A stretch of 64,000 nucleotides of DNA, taken from positions 32,560,853 to 32,624,852 of the forward strand of contig CM077832.1 in NCBI GenBank assembly GCA_039720395.1, read 5' to 3'. Both the position numbers and the translations under genes were made by a program. The notes beneath the pieces were generated by a model. The model worked only from the letters and a program-made list of their open reading frames with translations, was not told the DNA's origin and ran no database searches. The stretch is from Liquidambar formosana. Taxonomy: Eukaryota; Streptophyta; Magnoliopsida; Saxifragales; Altingiaceae. The first letter of the stretch is position 1; each line of letters begins with the position of its first letter. Shown here in pieces: positions 36,752 through 50,700 of this stretch.

Positions 36752-38169
36752 TGTTCCAAGCCGAAGGTTCAGAGAGAGTGCGTCCGAAGCTCTCACGATG
36801 TACGGACGGTTTGGATTTGAAGTTTTGATGATGGCTCTCGAAAGAGGTAGAAGAAGGGGAATGGAAAATGAAGGGGGTAGTGCTTACCTACTGGTGAAGT
36901 CCGACATGCGTAATACAACTGCTGTAGTAATTGCACACGTGGCCCTCGCAGGGGCTGTGTCGGATCGGGTCAACTTGGATGCAGATCCCCAGAACCCATG
37001 CTAAGTGGTGAAAAGCCTCACATTGTTTTCCAAAGTCCAATCCGATCTCAATAAAATTGTTAGGTAGATAAAAGGAAGAAAATAATGGTCTACACATGAA
37101 ATCATAGGTTCTGAGTTTGAGTTTTCGCTTTTTTTTTAATCGGATGCACAGATTTACGAGATAATTTGTGCATCATAATAATTAGTTTAGGTCCGATGAA
37201 CGTATGACAAAAGGAAAAAAAAGACAAAGCAAAACATTTCTTATATGTGAGGGTAAAATAGTAAACTACTTATATTTAGTGTTCCCTCCATTACCAAAAC
37301 TATCTTTCTATCTATCCTATGAAACATACATGAAAAAAAGAAGCGTTACCTTCGAAGAAAATGGAATGTCCATCCTTCTTAAGTTTTCTTTATTCCACTT
37401 TCATCCTTTTTACCAAACAAATACCACTAGTCTGCGCTTCGATGATGAGTGTGAGAAAGCAAAGAGATTCTTTTTCGTTTTTAATAAAATATTCTCTTGT
37501 TGATGATAAATAAATAAAAATAATAATTCCTTGAGTTTTGCAAGGAAAGGGACATGGAGAAGCCTTACTTGGAGTTGGATTCAACATTTCTACTTGGTAT
37601 TCTTGTGATATTGGTTGAGAGTTGAGACTAAGGAGACTTGGACATGGTTCATTGCCAACCTATTGCAAACTATAAAGGACCAACAATACTGCACATTCAT
37701 TTCAAATAGGAAAAATGTAATATGTCGAACATAAATTACATCCAAGTGTGTTTCGAACTGTTATTAATTACCAAAATATGTTTGTTTGTTTGCTTTTTTT
37801 TTTTTTTTTTTTGCAGTGGATTATACTTTTCATTTTTTCAAGACCTATTGCCAATAGTTGACCATAAGTTGTGTTAGGCATATGAGCCAGTGAATTCTAA
37901 GAGAGTGAAGCAGTTTCTCTGAAAAACACAAAACCAAGGAAAGGATCTTTTTGAATCCCCCAGCGACCTAAGTTAGATTCCTCGCTTACAAATTACTCTC
38001 GAATTTTACATGCTTTTTAATATCATGAGTATCCTGTAGTAGGTCATAGTAAGTTAATGTTGATGTATAAATTTAGAAAAATTAACTGAGTTCCTATGTT
38101 TCTTTGGCTACAACTTTGGTGATTTTGGTTATTTAAGTATTTCTAGAATTGAAGATTAAGAATTCATAG
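36752..38169. other. DRG1 5' flank and intergenic DNA
   Basis: The DRG1 promoter and leader should lie just to the right of 36751 and be read leftward. No distinct TATA box was singled out. A short open frame at 36720-37004 is antisense to exon 1 and has no family resemblance. No further gene is seen. Confidence 0.5.
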
Positions 38170-38345
38170 ATTTTTGTTTTTTTTTCTATTTTTTGACCAG
38201 CACTGGGGGAAGGTGAACAAGGCATCTAGACATTTAGCCCAACTAATTCCCTTAACACAAGTAAGGTCATTGCTCATTCCATATTAGTTAATGTCCAGAA
38301 TAAAACCTCAATGGTAGCGAATCTCTAGACAGAGGGAGGAGACGA
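38170..38345 (-). repeat. SINE-like retroposon remnant
   Basis: This is a relative of the remnant at 2400-2620: the minus strand reads TTGGGCTAAATGTCTAGATG then CCTTGTTCACC and an A-rich tail. Confidence 0.4.
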
Positions 38346-38640
38346 ATCCAAAATCATTCATTTCTTTAGATGTCTTTGGAACCATTTGATCCACTCATCC
38401 ACACCTAAGGTTAAGAATATAAGTTAAGATAATAACTTGAATTTGGTAAATTTAACAGAAGAATCTCATTCAATAGTGTAGTTGTGGATTGAGTATTCCA
38501 TCTAGGGTTAACAATGGATTGAGAGGAGAAACTTATTATATTTTCAAAATGAGCCACCCAATGCGGTACCTTGGGTGGATGCAGGAGGAGATGCAAAGAC
38601 ATATCATGAATTCATGACAAAGGGTATTGTGAGAAATGAA

Positions 38641-38668
38641 TGAGAGAGAGAGAGAGAGAGAGAGAGAG
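38641..38668 (+). repeat. (GA)n microsatellite
   Basis: About 13 GA units. Confidence 0.95.
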
Positions 38669-38778
38669 TATGGGTGAAAGAGGTTGCATCTTGAAAGAAG
38701 TATAGGCCAATGCAATACTATGGGTGAAGGTCAGGCCAATGCAACCCTTAATAGAAAGTCCAATGTAGTCATAGACTT

Positions 38779-39083
38779 GAGCCTATTTGGATATCCAATT
38801 CGAAATTAAATAATTCAAAAAAATTTACTTTGGATTGAAGGCATAAAATCTACCACCTTTTGAATTAGAATATTTTAAAATGTTAGAATTATCACTATAG
38901 TTGATATTGTAAAGTCAATTCTAAGGAATTCATAAAATACCATTATTTTGAATTTCTATACTTATTTGTGATAATAATCGTCATTTTCTTGAATTTGTTA
39001 ATTCAAGATGATTGATTGTACCTTCAATACTATGTAAAATTTCTTAAATTGTTTAATTTCAAATTAGACAACCAAACAGGCTC
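38779..39083. mobile_element. MITE with about 40-bp inverted ends
   Basis: The left end GAGCCTATTTGGATATCCAA pairs with the right end, which in reverse complement is GAGCCTGTTTGGTTGTCTAA. The inverted match continues through AATTxGAAATTAAAxAATT. It is 305 bp, AT-rich and non-coding, with MITE-like size and ends. The target duplication is unclear. Confidence 0.65.
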
Positions 39084-39818
39084 TTATTGACTGATAAAAT
39101 TACATTTCAATGTTAGATAGCATCCATATGGACCTGATGAAGGAGAATATATTCGAACCTCATTACCAAAATTAATTTTGAAAAAAAAAAAAAAAAAACC
39201 CACATCAAGCATGTAACACTTTCACCTTAATAACAAATCTAAAAGAGGAGGTACATCACGTGGTGCCTGCAATCGTTTAATCTCAAGCACCACGGGCTCA
39301 TATACCTCCACATACAGTTATTGCTATCAATCATATAATTGCCAAAAAGAAGTAGTAGAAGAAGGGAAAAGAAAAAGCAAACAAATAGATATTCGTGAAA
39401 CTGGAAAAATGCTATCAGTAACAATTCCGCAATAATTTGATCGAAATGGAGGAAGAGGGAGGGTATAAACATTTCAATACTGCTGCGGCTTTCTAAAAAC
39501 TACACTTTTCTGGCCAACTTATACTCTCTCTCTCTCTTGCTAGTCTGGCCAACTTATCCTCTCATCTTTTAAAAAAAAACAAAAAAACAAAATACAAAAT
39601 ACAAAATTTAACAGCATAAAATCAGCTCACTGTCAATGTTGCCCAGAAGAATTTCACACCTACGAGCATAACTGATGGCGTGTTTTCCACTGGAAAGATG
39701 TTTGCCGTTGTATCCAGCATTTAGTCACTCAACCAGAGCACGGAATTAAATAATACAACAACCCAGCCGATAGGTAAAAGTTCCTGCATGCTGATGATTA
39801 CGACCCGATGTTACCATC

Positions 39819-41674
39819 TCATTTGTACCAACCAGCGAGGAACCACCTCAGCACAAAACAGAAGCAGCATCCAATAGCCTGTTGCAAAATGGATGGATTA
39901 ATGCATCTGACAATCCCAAATGATATATAAGAAATTTCATATGGGACACACACACACACACACAACCCTACATATACTGCATTTTCCCCAATAAGAGATC
40001 TTCAATGAGACCATGATTGGATAATTTTGGCTAATCTGATTTGGAAACTCAACAGCACCTAGAAATATTTTCTTAACGTCCAAAGTAAAGATGATAATGA
40101 AGGTTAGCCACTTGACACATACCTGACCAACTATAAAGGGGTCAACCATGCCAACTTGCTAACACAAGTATAATAAGAAAAGCCAAATATCTAAAATACA
40201 TTGAGGGACAAGATTTTCGTACAAAATTTTACTACGGTTTTATGCCGTCCGTTTCTCTCTCATCCAATGGAGAATAAAATCACTTAATCATTATCTGCCA
40301 CATCAGTTTATTTGGAGACTGTTAGATGGAAGAGAAATTGATAGCTAAAAACTGGGTAAAAAATTTTGTACAGTGTACAAAAATGTTGAAACCCCGGTCC
40401 TAATGGGTATGGGATCCTACTGCAATACATGTATCCAATTAAGCTTACCTGAATTCAACTCATCCTGTCAGCCAAACCAAAGTATTTCAGATGCATTTGG
40501 CAGGTTCAGGTCAGTATGTCAGATCTTGCCACATCCAGCTTATGGTAAGTGGGAGTCATATAGTTCATAACCGTCTAGTCAACCTTTTATTTTTACTAGA
40601 TATAGCACACGTGCGTTGCACGTGATTTTTCGTTTTTTGTTTTTTTTTCTAAGAAAAAATTATCGCATTTTGTAGAGAAACACTTACCAAACAAAGTAGA
40701 AAACGCTGTTAACGGAGAAAAAAGAATTCAAAATCCCGCTGTTGATGGAGAAAGTAGAATTCAAAATTATGTTGATGATATATGTTAAGGTTTAGGATTT
40801 TATACGAATTTGATTTCCTATTTATGTGGTTTTACGAATTAAAGTATACGAATTATAGTATACTTTGAATTCTTATTTATATTTATTTGTTTTATATTCT
40901 TATTTCCTATTCCAATCAATGTACTATGTATAAGGGTAAAATTATAGTATACTTTAAATTCCTATTTATATTTATGTGTTTTATATTCCTATTTCCTCTT
41001 TATGTGTTTTATATTTTATATTCCTATTTTCTCTTCCAATCAATGTACCGTGTATAAGGGTAGCGAGGTATTTAAAATATAAAATAAGGGTATATTGGTC
41101 AATCAAAAGCTTTTCTGACATTCAGTCTTTTATAGGTAGTATAGATTTTTACCTTTATTTTATTTTACATCATGTACGTTTTCATGGGAAGACCTATTAA
41201 TAATTGGGCTTGAAGCTTCTCTTTAAACTATTGAAGCAAGTACTACTGTGATTGTCAGCATTGAGATTTGCATAATTCAAATTATCTTTTCATAAATATA
41301 ATAGGCAGGTTAAAAATAATATGAATACAAACATGATTCAATCACCTGGAAAACAAGAAGTAGGATGCAAAGTGACTTTTCCGACATCCTGCCAAATTTC
41401 CTTAAGAATAAGTTTACAAGTGTCCCATCATCCGTACCAGTAAGTAGCCCTGTCTGAGGATCAAACCTGAAAAGTTCAAAGGTTCATAAGATACCACTGA
41501 GGAACATTCACATATGTTGCTTGCAACAGTTCTTCCACCATAAGCCTGCAGTGAGGGTTGATAGAAAGTTACCTTGGCAAACGATGCCTCGGACATTTAA
41601 CGTATCCAGAAAGCTGACAGAAAGTATCCGCAAGTTAGATGCATTATAAATGTAGGTAAATGTAGCATATTACT

Positions 41675-41718
<44 letters not shown>

Positions 41719-44700
41719 TTTCATCAAACCTGAGGGAGTGATAAAAGGAAGTTCAGAACTTGAGGAATAAAGAAAATCAGGAGTGTTTCACTGTAACATG
41801 ATTAAAAATACATTTATTAATTAAGTAATAAATAAACAATGTAAGCAGGACACGTATGGATATTAAAAGAAAAAAGTATCCCTGTCCTGTGCATGCACAG
41901 GACTCCAAAAAACAACTTGCAATAATCAAGGCAAATGAAAATTGATTCTAGTTTTATATGACATAAATCAAGGAAAAATTAGTATATATATATATTTCCT
42001 ATTGATTTATATTGATTTATGATTTATTATAATCCATTGAAGGCGATGATTACACGATGCCAACATTTAATGCAGCTTAACATGTTATTTTCTCGAAATT
42101 TTTTTTGATGAAGGATGTTTTTTCTTCAAAATTTCTTTCAGAGATTTCATTAATCTAAAAATTGAAAGCATTCAGAAAAATCCAAACATGGAATTTTTCC
42201 TTCATAAATCAATTTGCAATACATACATACATACATATGTGTATGTGTGTGTGTGAAAGGCATACAATGAAAAAAAAATTAAAATAATACAAGAAAAAAA
42301 GATCCACCACACCACATCATGCAGGGAAATCAAAATTCTAAAATCTGAATCTTCTAACTAAAATAAAAATAAATAAAATGAAAGAACTTAACTACCCGAT
42401 CATTCGATTGGGGGACAATAACCAATTTAATTGAAATGGAATTAATAATTACATTTTTCAATTGGAATATTACATCCAAACAAAAAGTGAATAAAAAAAA
42501 AATTATTAAAAAAAAAGAAAAAGAAGTGAATAACTAATCTTTGAAGTAGATACAAGTGATACAACCCCTAGCATCATTACAATTAATCTATGAGCTTCAG
42601 GGGGAATATCATGAAAATTAAACGGAACTTGCTCACCTATATGGCAAAAGGTATTTACAAAAAAAAAAAAAAAAAAAGAAGCTACTGAATTAGTTTCTCT
42701 GAAGACATGTTCGAAAGTGCAACTCTAGAAGCAGACAGATTTGACAAGATACACTCAGCTATATTTTTAACTCTCCAAGGAAAAGTTAAAAGGTTGGAAA
42801 GCAAGTCCCTTACATTAGTGGAATCCATAGCCACAACAACATTTCTCAGATGAAGGCCATAGGCAATCTTAAGCCACTGATCAATAGCCAAAAGTTCAAG
42901 GAAAAGAACTGATCTTGGATTTTCAGTGCAAGCATAGGCTCTCAACAGATAACCCTCATGGTCTCTGATTAAGCCTCTTCACCTAAGGTCACTAGAGATA
43001 CCCTCTAGAGATGAAGCTACGGCTCATTGGTAGGTAGATATGAGATGAATGGTTTGTTCTATTTACATTTCCTTGGAATTTAAAGGGTTAGGATGTGGAC
43101 TCTTAACTGAAGCACAATCGTTATCTAAAACCCACCCACTCAACACCAACCCCCAACCCTAGAAAAAATATTAAAAAAAAGGCATTAGGTATTTTTATTT
43201 CTTGGTGAAGCTTGTTCTCATGAGAAATAGATAGTCATTGAATTTTAGCCTTAAGGTTAATTGGAGGGTGAACAAGGTCCAGTTCTTCCCATTGTGGCAG
43301 CTGAGTGTCAGATCAGTCTGAAATGAAAAGGTCCATTTTAGATTATGGACCTGTCTGCAGTGTTTCAGACATGGACATGGCTCCTAACTGTAGGTGTGTT
43401 TCTGATACTTAGATCACATATAATCCACATATAATTTATGTCTTAACTATAAAAATTTAAAAAAAAAAGTGAAATTATGGAAGGACAAGTAAGATAACAC
43501 ACCTAAAATGGCCCAAAATGCCGACAACAGCCATGGTCATTCCAGCAAAGTATGTGTAGGTGTCACCAACAAAAACCGAAGAAGGATACCTAGAATATGT
43601 AAGAGAACAGAAACCGCTAAGAACAGCATGGATATACGCATCTGTGAAACTAAGTAAAAAAATATCGTATCATTACCAGTTGTAAGAAAGTAAAGCCAAG
43701 GAAGTGGCTAATAATGGTTGAACAAGATAAATAGAGAATGCATGGGCCTGTTTATACTCAGGGTCAGTAGATCCTCCAATTTGCATGACATTATGTATCA
43801 AAATCTGTAAATTGCCAAGACACATCAGATTCCATAATAAAGGCAAATTTTAACTGTCTTACAGGGCTTCATGCTTACAGCAGATGCAATAACAACTGTC
43901 TGCCCAACTTCAAGTCCATTTAAGCCAGCATGAATGTTGATGGAGTTTGTGCAAAATACTGCTAAAAGCCCCATATATAATTTATATATCCATCCTGTCC
44001 ATATCAAAGCATAATTGTAAGTTATGAAAGGAGTAAAAAAACCAAATTCAAGATAACAACCAACGGTTCAAGTGCAGTTACTATTCATCAAGTAAACAAG
44101 AATTTAATTCCACTCATTCAAATAATAATTTTTTTCATTTTTTTCCTTTTTCTTTTGTTGGGGTGGGGTTGGGGGTAGGGATGGCAATTTTGACCCGCCC
44201 CACCCCACCTCTATGGGGGCGGGTTTTTTTGAAATTTTTCTAGAATTGGTTCAGGGTATGGGTTATTTTTTAAAAAAACCATCGGGTACAGTTCAGTTAT
44301 GGTTTTCCACATACCCCGACCCGTAGCCCCAAACCGAACCATAGAACTGCCCCGCCCCGATTAGGCTTTTACAGGTTTACCCTTAATATATATATAAGTA
44401 TATAACCCTATAACTTAAGAAGGAAACCTCAAACCCTAGCCGCCTCCCTCCCTCCCTCCCTCCCTCAGTCACTCTCTGCCTCTCTAGCTTCTAGATCTCT
44501 CTTCGACTCTCCGTCTCTCCTTCCCTCCCTCAGTCCCTCATGGCCGCCGCCTGTCCGCCTGCCTCACCCTTAGTCCCTCACGGCCTACCCAGTCCGGTGT
44601 TCCCGACCCTCATCGCCTCCCCAATCCGGCAGTCCCCACCCTCATGGAGTCATGGGCTCACGACTTCCCCTGTTCAGTAGTCCCCACCTTCACGGCCTCT

Positions 44701-47700
44701 CCAGTCCGGTGTCCCCACCCTCACGAGTCACAGCCTCCCCACATCACCCTCACCAATCACCGTATCACAAGTTCACAACTCTACGGACTCACCAGTCATC
44801 ATCACCGATTCACCTCCTTAGTACGTCTTAGATCTACGTCTACAGTCACGCATACGCCGGATCTACACCATTGTAAGCCACTCATGACTCAACTACACTT
44901 TCATTCTCTTTCTCAAAATAATCTATCTGTATGTTATGGTGATGTACATTCTAATGGAATCCATTACATTGGATTTGTTAATTGCACTGGATTTTTTTTC
45001 TTTTAGTTGTAATGATTATTTTTTTTTATTTGATAAGGATTTGTTAATTGCACTGGATTTAAAAAAATGTTCAAGTCTTGCTCTTACAAAATGTTTAATG
45101 GAATCCATTCCATTGGATTTGTTAATTGCACTGGATTTTTAATTGAAAGCCTTTTTTTTTTCCTTTTTTTTTTTTTGATGTTTGATAGGAATAGGTTGTG
45201 GAGGAGCTGAAGGACCTGTGTTGATGGAAATTCTTCACTTGCGGGGCAGGGACAGTTTTCCTATGAAGTAATCGGTTCGGGGATGGTTTTAAAATTCTTT
45301 GTCCCGTCGGGTTTAGGGGTGGGTTTGGGCATAGGGTCTTAATGTTAGGGTTGGGGATGGTATATGGTCGAGCCAGCCCCCGAACCGCCCCATTGCCATT
45401 CCTAGTTTGGTTTTTTTTTGGGGGGGGGGGGGGGGTACAACAATAAATATAGTCATGCAAACAATCCACTGATGCCAATTCTATTGCATGGTACAAATGT
45501 AATTCCAGCATTATGATCTCAATACAAATGTAATTCGAGCAGTGATGTGATATTTTCTAACCGTATCTTTCTCACAGATATATTTGTTTTGCACATCTTC
45601 TGAATTCTTTGACAATTACAAATGGCATGTCTCTCCAAATAATTGTCATGGTATATACAACCACTGCCAGCAAACAAGAAATTAAACCAAATGACAACGA
45701 AAGAACAAATTCCAACAAACTTGCTGACTTAAAACTTGAAGAGTAGCAACTAATTCCCCGGTTACACAGAACCTATTCCACCTAGTAGGCACTGATGAAC
45801 TTAAGTCCCCCCATCAAACAATTAAAAATAAACAAGTGTGACTGCTCAAATATGTGGAGGGCAGGCAAGTGTTAATTGGGTATATTTCAGAAAAGTAATG
45901 TAATTGACTTTCTGACCCTATATGCAGCAAAGGCAAATTCTATTTCTAACAATTTATTGATCGTTTTGGTTTCGTTTTGTTTCTTGATTTAAATTATAAC
46001 ACCCACCAGGCAAATGGTGGTAATCGAATTCACACCTGTGAAGAAAACCTGGGCCATGTCTACTATATTCCAACTTTCAAACTACAATGAAATATTATTT
46101 ACAATAACCCATGTCATAACAGATGTGAATGTAGTTTTTATTCACTAATCCATTAAGCTTTATGTTCAATATTCTATTAAGTAACTGCAAGTTGCATTTT
46201 TATGATTGTCTTGCTAGTAAAATATGTTAGATTTATATTCAGCTAAACTCCTTTTTCAATATGAACTTAATCAATTTTCTCCAAACAAGATTCCTTTCTA
46301 CTATTCTTTACCTTTGATATGTCAAACAATTCTATTTTCAACAAGAACCCCAAAGATCTTATATATTCTTCACACATCAATTGTCCAGGATGCACCAATA
46401 CCGTGATGAATTTGCAACATATCCAGTTAGATTTAGGTTCTCTTCCTTTTGGATTGATTTTTTTTTATTTTTTAATTTTTTTTTTTTTTTTAATTAATGG
46501 TGGAACCATTCCCACAGCAGGGCCTTTGGACCCACCCATGGAACCTAGACCCCCCGGGAGACTAGCACAGCAACCCACCGCCATGGCCCCCCACTTAAAT
46601 CTTAGGTTGTCCTAGCGGGGAATCGAACCCGAGACCGTGCGTCCTAACCACACAATCACGAGTTCGCCCTTACCAACTGGGCTACGCAAGGGTGGGTTTT
46701 TGGAATTTTATTATTAATAACAACTCTCAAGAACCACCTTTAATGGAATTCTAATGTTCCTTTATTTTTTCTTCCCATCCATGAGAATTTAAGCCTAAAT
46801 GTTTTAGCACTAAAATCTTTATTTACGTTAACTGACTCCTAAACTCAAAATTACGAATATCAGGGCCACACTTCACATGAGGGTAGTATAAAGAAGTTAC
46901 AGGAATGGGAAAAGTAGCAAAATTCAATTCTGATGTTTACATCAACATAGAATCCTACAGTGTGCAGTTACATAGTTAAATCCATGTAAATGGTATCAGA
47001 AGAGAAGGGAGCCGCGGGGGGGGGGGGGGGGGAATACCACATTGGGATTACAATGATTTCCTACTATTCTATCGTTATATCAATTCTCGGTATAAGAAAC
47101 CGTTTACCTAAATCCAAAACCTCTAGCCCAACGTATGGAATGAGAGGCTTTGGTATAATAATAGTTGTATGTCCAGCATAGGCCATCAACAGGGGAAGAG
47201 CAGCAAATGACGGCAATACTAATTTCCTGTTCTTCACAAGTACAAAGAAGCACATAAGGATCTATTGTAGAAATAGTCCGAAAAGCTATCCCATGGAAAG
47301 TAAATGCTTTTAGAAGAAAGTAGGCATCTAAATACAAGAAAACCTTTAAATATGGCCAAAATACTCACACTCTCCAAGGGACATCAAGGACATCATCTAC
47401 AAATCCAAGCAAAGTCATGAAACATATGGACGCTAATGCTGCATTGTACTCAACAAGCCACTGCATGAATTAAATGCTCACAATTTTAATATGATAGATA
47501 GATATTTAAGGGAAAAACAAATAATAGAATGATGAGAAACCAATTAACATGCATAAGAGGAATCAACCCCCACCTTCAAGATTCCTTAAGAGTTAAGACA
47601 AATAAAATTGAAAAATGAATCAATAATAAAATACAATGTTAATATCTTCCCCATCCATTTTTCCTGTGTCTGGAAAGCATGCTAAAGGTATCACGGGATG

Positions 47701-50700
47701 TTATAGATTCATCTTTACAAGAGCTCTTTGGACCCAAAATCAGGTAACAACTCAAACAAATCAACTATTTTAGTATTTTCCTATGAGCATATTAATAATA
47801 ATCTAAATTTGCCACATTACAAAAAAGATATCCACAAGTGAATCTTATATCAATTTACCTTAACCCTTATCGTCAACTGACCATAATGTAACTGATTCTA
47901 CCATTATATAAAAGCGCATACAAATAACTCTTCTCAACTTTAACAAAATTTCATCCCAACCACTTGGGTAATCCGCACAGCCCTTTTTGTCATACTGCTT
48001 AATAAAGGACCATAACTTTGATAAACCACAGGCTATGGGCAGAATATAAGTAGAACTAATTATTAAGAAAAGATACCAAGAAGCAAGTCTAGCATCAATT
48101 TACCTCAACCACATACATCAACTGACCTTAACCCAAGTGATATTACCATTATCAATAGGCGCATACAAATAAATCTTCTCAACTTAACAAAATTTCATCT
48201 AAACCACTTCAGTAGGCTGCACAATCCCTTCTTATCATACTGCTTAATCAAGAACCATACAATTTTTTTTTTTTTTGTTTTTTTTGGATTAACGATTAGG
48301 GGTATCTCAGGTCTTACTCCCGCCAAGGTTTCAACTTTCAACCCAGACTAATCCAGTTTTCCCCTAACAGCCCATATGAGATGCTCCATACAGCCATACC
48401 AACACAGAAACGATAGCTGTGAGGAGTTTCAATAATAACCTATGGGGAAAGCACCTAGGGCTTGACCACTCAACCAACCCCACAGGGGCTAAGAACCATA
48501 CTTTGGATAAACCTCAGGCTATAATGTTTTCCCTCACAGCCTCAATCAACATTATCATTTGCCTTCCCATTGTCCTCGTAGCCTCTCAGCTTCAACCATA
48601 TCACTTCTTGACTTCTTGTACAATCAAGCCATTGTCATTTGTCCTACGTTTAAAAACCATATTTGCTAACTTTCTCTCATCTTGTCCTCCATTGATACTA
48701 CCTCTAACTTCCCAAACACACATTCATATTTATTTTTTCCAACTATCCCTCTCAACATTGTCTTTCACTAATGCTCATTTTACAACATCCATCTTCACTG
48801 CCCAACCTTTTGTGCCTTAAAGCAATTCGGTTGTCGTAGTTTCCTATAAAAATTTTCCCTTAATTTGAAATGTATTCATTGAGCACCCAACATTCAAGAA
48901 GCAATTCACCCCTCCATAAGTCCCACTCAAACTCTACAACCACTTGACCAGTATCCACCTCAACTCTTCTAATGGACAACCTGATCTAGATTCCAAGAAA
49001 TTGGAAGCGGTCATTCTTAAGAATCTTGGGCATCAATCTTCATTAATCCCTCCAATCTACTCCTAGTTTTACTATGAACGCATCTCATGTATTAGAACTT
49101 AAACCTTCCTATCCTAAAACCTTTTGATTATAAATCTTATCTACATATTTCTCACCTAAAATCTAGCAGATGCCTGAAAATGAGTATTGGGATTGGGCTC
49201 ATTTTGAAATTGGAAGTGAATACACCTCGGTTGTTATGATTGGTAAAAAAAAAAAATAACCTAGAACTCAAGATCCTATTCTGTAAGAAATCATATTCAA
49301 AATGGAGGAACTTAATTCATGGACAGGAGAAAGTAATCGAATTCCATGGTTCAATTTTAAAACCATAGCCACCTCCCAATCACCACCACCTCCACAACCA
49401 CCATCAGCACCATCGCCCCCTTCTACGCCTAACATTTCTGATGCCTCTATTTTACCCCCCCCCCCCCCCCAACAAAAAAAAAAAAAAAAAAAAAAGCCAC
49501 TGCCACGATCACATTGCTAACCTTAAACCTTCATCACCACCAACACCATTGCTACATTACCTCCACTGACATTGAACTGTTTTCAGGGAGCCAAACACAA
49601 TCTTAGAACTCATCCCTACATAGCTACACTGGTCTCATCAACTAAAATTATGCCAGCATATAATATCCACCACAAGACCTCATCTTGAGTATGCCAATTC
49701 AATCCATACACTACCAACATAAAGATAGGGGTACACTGCCAATTTCTTCACATGAGTTTATTGCGATTGGTTATTTACTTGTCCCTCCAATTGTTCTCAC
49801 ACCAATTACAATTTCACAAATGTTCTTACTCACATCAATAACATTTTTATACTCCTTCATCATCTTTAAACCTTTCCATTAGTTTTCTCAGCAAGAAAGT
49901 AGTATCCGTGAGGAGTGATAAGTGTTTGACTTTGAATCATCTAATTGAGAGAAGGTAGCCTATGCCAAATAGATGTATTTTATGTAAAGAGAAGGCGGAG
50001 ATGGTTGATTCATCTTTTCATCCATTGCATGGTAGCTAGAAATCTTTGGATGCTTACTTTTAATATGTATGGTATTCAATGGGTTCTTCCTTCTTCTACT
50101 CATGACCTTCTTGGTGGTTGGTGGTTTAAAGGGGGGAGAAAGGAGACTAAGGTGATTTGGAGAATGGCCCCTAATGCTATTTTGTGTATTTGGAGGGAGA
50201 GGAACCAAAGAATTTTTTAAGGAATCGAAAAGTCAATCATTGACATCAAATCTTTTTTTGTTAAATGTCTTTTTTTTTTCTGTGGTATACTAGCTATGCT
50301 GATTGTAACCACCTCACTTTTGTCCATTTTGTTGACCTTCTAAAGTGTTAGAGGGGTATTTTTATAGTGCTTGTATATGTCTCATGTACTTGGGCTATGC
50401 TATTTTGTTATTAATACATAATTTACTTCATCAAAAAAAAAACGAAGTAGTAACCATGGTTGAACTACTTGGCATGATGCAGACTGATTTAAAAATATTA
50501 ATAAGAGCATATTTAAAAACTACTAAAAATTATTAGAAGAGCACAATGCAGTGATGCACCCACATGTTACTCCAAAATCACTAACAAGAACTAATAAACA
50601 GATATGCGCACATGATAGAGAAACCTATTCCATCGGACTAGAAGAAATAAAAGGAAAAAAAAACATATATATAAACTCCAAGAATATAATATGCTTACAT

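Noticed and set aside
36720..37004. 94-residue frame antisense to DRG1 exon 1
   Set aside because: No family resemblance, and it overlaps a certain exon and promoter on the other strand.
46619..46684. A functional tRNA gene
   Set aside because: A and B boxes are present but acceptor and anticodon stems do not pair around them, and the sequence continues into a SINE body with an A tail.
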